From Pleodorina starrii (taxonomy: Eukaryota > Chlorophyta > Chlorophyceae > Chlamydomonadales > Volvocaceae): 64,000 nucleotides of DNA. The stretch is from the NCBI GenBank assembly GCA_030267565.1, contig BRXU01000006.1, forward strand, positions 670,001 through 734,000. The letters run 5' to 3'. The position numbers and the translations under genes were made by a program. Positions 55,501 through 64,000 of the stretch are shown in pieces (within the stretch, counting starts at the first letter, position 1; each line of letters begins with the position of its first letter). The notes beneath the pieces were generated by a model. The model was not told the origin of the DNA. It did no database searches and worked only from the letters and a program-made list of their open reading frames with translations.

Positions 55501-58500
55501 CTGTATGGCCGTACTGTCGTACATTTTACTGCAGCCGCCTCAGCCGCAGGCCGGCGGCGCGGACGCCGCGGCGGGCCGGCCGGCAAAGAAGCGGAAGCTC
55601 GCTGCTGCGGCGGCGGCTGCAGACACCGCGGCGCCGGCGCCGGCGGCGCCGTCGTACAACGGCAGTGGAGGTCCATGGCGGCGACTGGCACTCGCGGCGC
55701 TGCTGGCGGCTGGCCGGGTGGGTGCCGTAGTCGCAGCTGTTACACGCGTTCTTATTGCGTTTTGCTACAATGTTCATGTGCTGTCTGCCATCTGGGGTAG
55801 TTGTTTGTTAGTCCGAGAAACTGTGGACGGACCGGGCGGCAATCCAATCCTTCTAGCTGCATTCTCGCCGTGGCTCTCGCAGTTGCGGCAAGGACCCGCA
55901 GCAGACGCAGAGAGAGGGAGCGTTGCGGGTGCGCCCGATGTAGCCCGTCCGATGTTTGGGGCGACCCAAGTCCACGAAGTGGACACAGGTGATATGCGCC
56001 GGGGCCACTGCACCCGAGCTCTTGAGTCTTGATTAGCGGTAGCACACCCTTTGCGTGTCCGGGATGTCGCGGCAGATTCTCGCGGCAGATTGAAATATTT
56101 ATCGGACCGTATCCGCCCCCGCCCCTCCGCAGGCTATCGGTGCGTATCAGCCCACCCGGGACCTGACGGGGGCACACTGTGCCGTACTGGCGGTGATCGC
56201 GGACCGGCTGCTGTCGGCGGTGGTGCCGGAGGCGATGGCGGCGGCGACGACGGCCGTTGCGGCGGCGGCGCCATCGGATGCTAAATCCGACGCGAAGGAC
56301 GCCAAGGCGCAGCGCAAGGCCGCGGCTGGGCGTGCGGCGGCGACGCCCACGACCGGCGGCGGTGCGTGCGCCAGCGGCGGCGTCGCCGGCGACGCCGCTG
56401 GCGTCGAGCCGTACGGCAGTCTGCGTTCCCTGAGCACCTCCCTGGCGCTATGTGCCGTACTGGACCTGGATCACAGGTGGGGTCTTGGAGCTCCCGGCAA
56501 GTCTACGGATCAATCTAGCTCCACTCCGTTCGGCCTCCTCAGCTGCGCGTATTCGCGAACATACACCGCATGCAGGGCCACGCCGAATCTGCCCTCCATG
56601 CTTCAGATGCGTCCTTCCGTTGCACACGGGAACCATACCGGCATAGGTTTTTGCATGCGGCCACGCAGAATTCGCGCATGCCCGGCCCCCCGCCCCACGA
56701 AGCATCATTTGTTGGTCCAAGCCAATCGCTCGCTCGGTTGATGGCTCGCTCACTCACTCACTCGCACGCACGCACTCACGCACGCAGGGTTCTTACGCCC
56801 CACCTGGAGAGGGTGTGGTCGCTGCTGTGGAGCACCGCCGCCGGCGACTGCTCGCCACCAACAACCACGACGACAACGGTCACGGGGTCGGCCGCCGTCA
56901 CGTCCAGGCCTGTCGGCGCCGCCGCCGCCGCCGCCGCCGCTGCCACGGCGGCGGCGGTGCTGCAGCGTACCCTTCGTGCGTTTTCGGAGCTGCGCCAGCT
57001 GCAAGCACTGCTCGAATCACTGGGCGCGGCGATGCGAGCCGTCTACAGCGGCGGCGGCAGCGGGGCCGAGGGGCTGCCTGTGGTGACGGCAGAGGTGGCG
57101 GCGCAGGGCGGCGGCTGCGGTGGTGGTGACGGCGGCGTGGTGGCGGCGTTGCTGGTGCGGCCTGAGGTGACGGCGGCGCTGCGTCAGGCCATCGGTTCGG
57201 CGCCCTCGGGTAAGTGTGTGCCGTGCTGTGTGTGCTATGCGTGACATGCGCAACTTGCTTCCCCCGTCCCTGGGCGTGCGTCCCTTCCGAGGCCTGGGCG
57301 TGCGTGACGTGCGTGCCGCGGCCCTTGAGCCTGGACAATGGCAAGGAACGGCAAGTTGACAGCCCCTTCGTGGAGATTCCTTGGGTTTGGACTTTGGAGG
57401 GTTTGAACCTTGGGCTGCGCCTGGGTGGAGGTCGTTGACGTTCTCCCGGTGGGGTGGGTGGCTGGACGGGGAAAGTCCGTGTTGCGGATTGTCCTCCGTT
57501 GAACAACTTGGTTCGGCGCGAAGGCAGGGTATTGAACCAGCGGCTGCTTGAGGTGTCTTGACTCCGTGCCTGCGGGCCTTGCTTGACAACCCGCAGGTCA
57601 GCTTCCGGCGCTGGTGGGCTGGGTGGCGACGGACTTTCAAGCCTGGTGTGAGGTCGCGCCCTCAGCGACCCACGGGTCGGTGTCGGCGTCGGCGGACCTG
57701 TTCCTCGCCGCCGGGGCGCTGTACGACACCCTCCTAGCAGCGCTACGACTGGACCTGGCGACCGCTATGCCGGTGGCGAAGGCGAGTGTCCGACTTCTGG
57801 AGGCACTGGCGGCGCCGCTGCTGTCGTCTGTACGGCAGTATTGCAAGGCGCGGAGCGCCGCAACGGCTGCGGCGGCGGAAGCCGACGGAGATGCGGAGGC
57901 CGCCGCCGAGTTGCGGCTGCGCATGGCGCGGCTGGCAATGCTGCTTCGGGTGTACGGATCTGCCGTACACACAAATGCGGTTTGCGCCGGGCTCCATCCG
58001 GAGATTCCGCCGTTACCTGATCAGGACATCGCGCCAAGACGGCGGGTGAGGACACATACCCATCATGGGTTTTCTTTTGGATCGGAGGGCAATTGTAGGG
58101 CCGGGTCTGCGCACGGTTGTGCACTGGCGCGGAGACAGGAGCGCTGCAGCAAACTTAGTTATCGAATGGCTGACCAAGTGACCATACCGTACGTCGCGTC
58201 GTCGTGACAGTAGCAGCCCATGGCAATATGGATGGGGATCGCGGTGTTATCGCATGTGCTCCGAAACCCCACATACGTTACGCCTCGCACTCGATTGCTC
58301 CCAGCCAAACCACCATCGCACCCGTTTTCCTGCAGGAGGACCTGCAACAGTCGCAGCAGCCGCAAGCGGCACCGCACGCAGAACCACGCTCCCAAGGCGG
58401 CTACTTCGCACCGCTGCTGCACCATGCCGCCACGGCGGCCGCACAGGCGGCCGACGGCGGCGACGCCGCCATCGCTGATGAGCTAAAGCGGCTGCGTAAG

Positions 58501-58719
58501 GCCCTCAAGCGCGCCGGAAGCGACCAGTACCGGTCAGGGCCGCTGCCAGCGCTGGCGCAGATTGTGCTGCTGCCGGGGGTGTCCTCACCGCCGCCACCGC
58601 CGCTGTCGCCGTCACTGGCTCCAGTCGGAGCAGGGACGGCGGCGGGTATGCTGCCATCCGCGTTGTCGCCGTCTGCTGCCAGTTGGGCGGAGGTGGAGCT
58701 GTCCAGGGCGGTTCACAGG

Positions 58720-58767
<48 letters not shown>

Positions 58768-61700
58768 TGGAGTGCTAACAGTGTGGAGCGACGGCGGATG
58801 GGTCGCCTGCCTGCTGCCCTGCCTCATTATCCTTCTTCCAAGTTCCAATGTCGTCCCGATCGAAGGGGTCGGGACCGTGAAACAACGGTTCTGTATCGCG
58901 CAATTTGGTCACGGTGCTCCCTAAAAGACATCCTCCGCCTCTATCCTTTCACGCTGGTCGCCCCCCCCCCCAAAACCCTGTTTCTTGCATTACACTCTTC
59001 ATCCCCCCGGCCACCCCCAAACCCGTCTCGGCGACCGCAGGTGCCTGGGCCAGCGGCTGCAGACGCTGCACGAGCGCCTGCTGCGGCGCCGCCACGACTG
59101 TCCGCTGTACGGCAGGGCCCCGTCGCTCGGCGGCGCCGGCAACGGAGCTGGCAATGGCAAGCCAGCTTCGGCAACCGCTGCCGCTGGGACGGAAGTTGCC
59201 GTTGCGCCAACCGCTGAGGCGGGTGCTGAGGAGAAGGCGGACACGCAGGCGGAGACGGAGGAAGCGGAGGCGCGCCTGCTCGCGAACCTGTTGCTCGCGC
59301 CCTTCTCGCCCAAGGCAGCTGCTGCTGCCGGCACCGGCGATGGCAGCCACCCGCAGGTGCTGCACAGCGGCTCGGCTGGAGGTAGCGGCGTCGGCTCCGC
59401 AGCCGTCGCCGCCGCCACGACGGCGACGGCGTCGTACACGGCGGCGGCGTGGGGCGACGTACTTGCGCTTATGGGCAGCATAGGGCCCTGGGCAGAGCGC
59501 GCCGCGCTGGCGGAGGTGTTGCAGCTGGCGCTGGCGGCGGCGTGCCGTGGGCCGCCGTCAGTTGTAGGTGGCGGCGGCGGTGCCGCCGCCGCAACCAACG
59601 CCAACGCCAACGCCGCCGGCGACTTCGCGGCGCAGCTCCGCCCTCTTCACACCGGCAGCGCCGCGAGCTTGCGCCTGCTGGAGTTCCAGGGCCTGCCGGG
59701 AGTACGGCAAACCCTGCCGTGCGCCTGGATGGCAGCGGTCGCGGATGCGCTCGCCGGTGTGGCGGCGGAGACACGGCGGCTCCTCTCGTCGGCTCCTGCG
59801 GCAGCGGCGGCGGCGAGTAAGGGCCCTGCGGTTGAGCATGATGGGCCGGGGATGCGGCCATCGAAGAAGGCGCGGAAGGCGGTGTTGCAGCAACCGTCGG
59901 AGCCGGCGGGAGAGGGCGGCGTGGCGGCCGCGTCCGCGGCCGCGGTCGCGACTGGCGAGAGTCTTCGCTTAGAGGCGTTGTTGGCGGCCGCTAAACCGAA
60001 AGAGATGACCGGGGATGGCGAGGACGGCGAAGGGGGCGGCGGCAGCGGCAAGTCATTCGCCAAGGTCCTTAAACGGGTGATGGCCCAGCAGGCGGAGGCG
60101 TTGGGTTCTGTTGGGACGAGCTGGATGGTGGGTGTGGACGAGAACGCCGTACCGTCGGTGGACGCTCCGGCGGAAGCCGCTGGCGGCGGCAATGGCGTCG
60201 CTGCCGCGGCAGCGGCGCTCCGGTCGTTGCTCGCCCTGCTGTACGACAGGCTGTACTTGGAGCTGACCCCCCATAAGGCCCGCCAAGCGCTGGTGCGGCA
60301 GGTGGCGGCGACGACGGCCGCCGCGGTGGACCTGCTGCTTCTGCTGCGTCACCAGGCGGCGGCGGCGATGCAGGCGGCAGCGGCGGCTCGCACTCCAAAA
60401 CACGTCGAGAAAAAGACGGATAAGCGAGAGCAACAGCAGCAGCAGCAGCAGCACCAGTCCATCAGACGGGAGCTGCTCGGCATTATAGTGGCATGCCTCC
60501 GCGCCTGGCGGCGCCTCAGCGCAGCGTACGGCAGCGGCGACTGCGGCGGCGGCGAGTTCGCGAGCTTCGATGTCTCAAGCGGTGGCGGCGGCGGCGCGGC
60601 AGAGGACGGCGCCGGCGATGATGATGGCAATGACGGTGCCGATCTACGGGTCACATGGCTTGTGCGCGTGTGCGAATTGCTGGTCATGGAGGCGGCGGCG
60701 CTCGACGGCGGCGGCGGCGCCGGCCGCCCGCTGAGCTTTGAGGTTACCCACCACAGCGGCCACTTACTGTCGACGCTGCTTTCGGCGCGGGAAGGCGCTG
60801 TGGCACGCGAGCTGGAAGTGGGCAGTGTGGATGAGGGCGGCAAGGCGATTGTCCGTCCGCGCTTAAACCTGGCGACGCGGCTATTGTCGCAGGCGGAATG
60901 TGCGTCTGCGCCCGCCACTCGTGCGCTGCTGTGCCGCCTGGGCCTCGCGGCAGTGCAAGCGGCGGCGGCGGCGGCGGCGCCAGGCGCCGCCGCCAGCGAC
61001 GCTGTGGGCCGCAAGGCCGGCGTCCGTGGCGGCAGCAGTGGCCAGGGCTCGGTTGCGGGTGCGCATAAGGCCCTCCACCGCCTGTCGGCGCTTTTGGAAC
61101 GGCTCCTGTCTTCCTCGCACCATATTGGCAGCTCGGCGGACGAAGCCGCCGCTGCCGCGGCGGCTGCAGCAGCGCCGGCGGAGGGGGCCAGCCGTACGTC
61201 TGCTGTACATGTGCTGCGCGCGGCGCTGTGCCTGGTGGGCTGCCATGGCCACGTGATGCAGCTGTCCTTGCCATGTACGGCATCGGCCACAGCTGGCGGT
61301 GACGGTGGCGGTGACGGTGGCGGCGGTGGTGCCAAAACATCTCGCAAAGAGGCGGCGACAGCAGCGGCAGCAGATGCGGCGGCCGCGGCGACGGCGGCAG
61401 TGCGGCTGTCGCAGAATGGTGACGGCGGCGGCGGCGGTTCTGACTTGGGCCTATTGCTGCGAGCAAGTCGCTGGGTGGCGGCGGAGCGGCGGCTGTACGA
61501 CATGCTTGCCCCGCGAGGCGGCGGCGGCGACGCCGCCGCCGCAGCGGCGGTCGCGGCGGAGCCGCTGGAGCATTGCGTGACGCTGATGTACGGCATAGGA
61601 AGCTGGCTGCCGGCGCTGGGGCACGGCGGCGGACGAGTTCGGGACGGCGGCGATGGGCAAGGCGGCGGCGAGCAGGTCGAAGGCGGCGGCGTGGAGGCCT

Positions 61701-64000
61701 CTGGCGGAATCGGGTCGGCGTCCGACGAGGCGCTAACGTTGCTGGTTGCCGTACAGCAATCGCTGCTGCTGGCATGTACGGCATCTCCGGAACGGTTCTG
61801 CTACTCTAGGTGGGGTTTTGTGGCTCAAGACACCTGTACGATGTGGGCTTCAGAATGGAATGGCTTTTCTGAAGCCCCTTCCGCACAACCAACGTAGCTT
61901 CTTCTGCCACCATCGCACTTGCGTATGCCCAGGCGGCCGGTACTGTTCGCTCGAAATCGTATTCGAGATGTGTGACTGCTCACGTACGGGCCTCAAACTG
62001 GCGTATCTTTTGCCGCTGCGACCTTGTCGTACACTGTCTTGACGTATTTTTCCCGTACTCCGCAGGACGAGCAACATGTGGGGCGTGCTGCTTGCGGACC
62101 TGGACCCCGCGGGTGGGTGTGTAAGACGTAACGTACAGCAAGCCCCGGATAGAAAACGTGCTGAGACGGAACCTCCGTGCGCACTTTGGGGCCCCGTACT
62201 GTACGCTAGCTACCGTTCTGCACACCAGTGCGCCAGGCCATGCGGTGCTCAGGGTTAGGTAACGCACGACGCTGGGCGCGACATTTCCATGATCCCGTCA
62301 GGGGATCTGGTGCCCCACCGCAACCACCACTAACGAAAGTCCCCGTGCCCTTGACCGGCCGTTCCAACCTCGCGTCCTCCCTCCCTCCCTCCCCCCTCGC
62401 CCCCGCCATGCCCGGTCCGGTTCTCCCCCGCTCTCCTCCCGCCAGGCGCCGCGTACCTCTCCCGGAAACATCTGCTCGACTGCTTCAGGTGCGAACCGCA
62501 GGCATCCGTTTACATTCGGCCTTAACTTAGGGTTGTACGCTTTGTATGCCGCGTGTGTCTTGTTTGGCAGCTGCTGGGAGGTTGCGTGGGCACTAGCTGT
62601 CCTGCTGCATGCAATCTGCGAGAGGTGCGATACGATACGGACGCGCTCCTGGGGGGGCCCTATACCGGTATGCACTCGCCGACATAGCGCGCACGCCCAT
62701 GTCCAAGCAGTGGCTTGGCCCAGACAGTGTGTATGGTACGGTGCGGTACACACCGACATCAGGGTCCCCTGTTACCGGTAACCGATGGCTCTTTTACCGT
62801 CCCCTGTTACCGGTAACCGATGGCTCTACCAATGGCGCTTTGGGAAATCATGGGCCGACCCTCCCGCCGCCCCTTCGCCGGATCCGTGTGGCTGTGCCGG
62901 TGCCTCAGGCCGCTCTGTGCCCGGACGGTGTACCGCTTCCTTTTCCCGGACTCTCAGCCGGTGTTTGACCCCGACCGTGGCAGCTGCCGACTGCCCGGCA
63001 AAGCCCCTCCGCCCTCCAAATTCGTCCTTCACTAATCCAGGCTGATTAAATCATAAGAATTGTGCAACGCATCAAACGCCAGTGCGTAAGAGCACTCGCA
63101 CAAGCAAGCACGCACGCACGCACGCACTCCTGCACGCATGCACGCTGGTCCACGTTCACGTTATTCCTATGCCATGCTCGCACACTCGCCGCCTGCTCCG
63201 CCCGTCCCGCTGCTCCGCCCGTCCCGCTGCCCCTCCCGCGCCTCTCTCCCCCCAGGTCCACGCTCTTGCACAGCAACCGGGGCCAGCTCGCAGCTCTGCT
63301 TCGCGGCCTGACCTCCCGCCTCCGCCAGGAGGGCCTTACGGAGCCCGGCCAGCCGCCCGCACAGCTGCTGCCGCCACTGCAGTGCCTGCTGACCTCCCTG
63401 GAGTGCCTCGCCGGCCCACGGGTCTCCAAGCTCCTGTTGGCCAACGGGCCAGCCGTGACGGCGGCCCTGACGGAGCTGCTGTCGGCGGCGGCGGCGCGCG
63501 CGAGCGTCGCTGCCTCCGGCGGCACCGGGAGCGACGAAGCGGCGTGCTTCTTCGGCGGAGCCGCCAACCGGGCAGCGACGGAAACGGTCTTGTGCTGCGC
63601 GCTGCGGTGCCTGCAGTCGGTTGCGGGCCGCGAGGTGACGTTTCGGCTGGCGGCGCCGGCTGTGACGGGCGTGCTGTCTGCCGTGATGTCGCTGGCGGCG
63701 TGTCCCCTGCTGTGGCCGCAGCCGCTGCTGCCCAACACAACGGCGGCGGCCTGCGGCGGCGGCGGCGGCGGTGGCAGCGGGCAGGACCTGTACTTCCTGC
63801 ACGCCGGCTGCTGCGGCCTCGTCGCCGCCGTTGTACGGCACCACGAGCCCGTCGTACGGCACTGCGCGGCACTGGTCGTCGGCGCCTGCCGGGAGCTGCT
63901 GCTGCGGCTGGTGGCGTGGGCATCGGAGCTCCGCACGGCGCAGCGACAATTGCAACTCCGCGCCGCGACGGCACCAGCGCCGCCAGCGGCGGTGGCCGTT
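52585..64000 (+). CDS. Urb2/Npa2-like nucleolar pre-ribosome protein (putative), 3' end beyond window
   Basis: Thirteen exons join in phase and are still open at the window end (2413 codons): 52585-52631, 52698-53004, 53306-54157, 54630-54890, 55148-55717, 56133-56476, 56788-57209, 57597-58045, 58336-58718, 59041-61809, 62066-62112, 62446-62488, 63256-64000. It is a giant alpha-helical, Ala/Leu-rich protein with many Gly/Ala loop insertions and nuclear-type basic clusters (RPAKKRKLAAA, RPSKKARKAVL). The last exon (LECLAGPRVSKLLLAN, YFLHAGCCGLVAAVVRHHE, VVGACRELLLRL) resembles the Urb2/Npa2 C-terminal helices as I know them, but I could not align it. In yeast and plants Urb2 acts with Npa1/Urb1 in early 60S assembly and 27S pre-rRNA processing. 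The exon structure is firm; the name is a hypothesis. Another HEAT-like nuclear protein is the main alternative. The 2.8-kb exon 10 is unusually long. Confidence 0.6.
58719..58768 (+). repeat. (GTGC)n microsatellite that contains the splice donor of Urb2-like exon 9
   Basis: About twelve GTGC units start exactly at the exon boundary (CACAG/GTGCGTGC), so every unit offers a GT. Related CGCA/CACG/CACT runs occur before the acceptor at 56788 (56751-56787) and in intron 12 (about 63080-63140). Confidence 0.9.
62765..62827. repeat. 28-bp direct repeat in Urb2-like intron 12
   Basis: Perfect copies at 62765-62792 and 62800-62827 (period 35), each with the palindrome GTTACCGGTAAC. It is inside the intron between 62488 and 63256; no coding role. 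Confidence 0.85.

Noticed and set aside
60349..61596. Long - strand frame (415 codons)
   Set aside because: Antisense shadow of Urb2-like exon 10 in GC-rich DNA; no splice links or motifs.

Overview
The window reads as nuclear DNA of a volvocine green alga (Volvox/Chlamydomonas group). Grounds: GC-rich, intron-dense genes with GT-AG introns of about 0.1-1.9 kb; plant-type chloroplast genes (a PAM68-family photosystem II factor and a thylakoid-lumen PsbP-domain protein, both with transit signals); alanine/glycine-rich insertions in proteins; the algal polyadenylation word TGTAA after at least one gene; an 8-mer TTTTAGGG telomere-like tract; a tRNA-derived SINE and L1-like retroelements. I cannot name the species from sequence alone. 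Because the genes are interrupted, I built each model by joining exons at splice sites whose reading phase agrees, and I list the exon coordinates.

Layout: 2-454 (+) is the 3' end of a calcium-dependent protein kinase. 3295-9648 (-) is an 11-exon alpha/beta hydrolase carrying two ubiquitin-interacting motifs. It starts 412 bp from, and divergent to, PAM68 (10061-14505, +), which is followed by a PsbP-domain protein (15669-20034, +). After a weakly coding stretch (about 20.9-21.6 kb) lies a small glycine-zipper protein (21874-23803, +). 23.8-33.5 kb is accessory DNA: a telomere-like tract, a SINE with target-site duplication, an ankyrin remnant, an intact F-box-like/ankyrin gene (26312-28405, -), a tandem duplication of unknown origin and an L1-like retrotransposon with a 3' (CAT)n tail. 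33552-38941 (+) is a nine-exon PUF (Pumilio) RNA-binding protein, followed by a decayed L1 end at 39.6-40.2 kb. 41804-42772 (-) is a Gln-rich coiled-coil ORF. 43859-51760 (-) is a 14-exon leucine-rich-repeat protein with a long disordered middle and an RS-type tail. It diverges, 824 bp apart, from a giant nucleolar Urb2/Npa2-like gene (52585 to beyond 64000, +), which runs off the window.

The genes do not form one pathway. Two serve thylakoid/photosystem II biology, two concern RNA (PUF; Urb2-like ribosome biogenesis), and an RS tail hints at RNA for the LRR protein.

The observations most worth following are: (1) the PUF repeat code, whose repeat 7 predicts UAUANAUA instead of the usual UGUANAUA; (2) ten copies of the palindrome GACCC-NN-GGGTC, six of them inside exons and in different reading frames; (3) an over-represented octamer GTACGGCA/TGCCGTAC inside exons in all three frames; and (4) the hydrolase-UIM and LRR-RS domain combinations.
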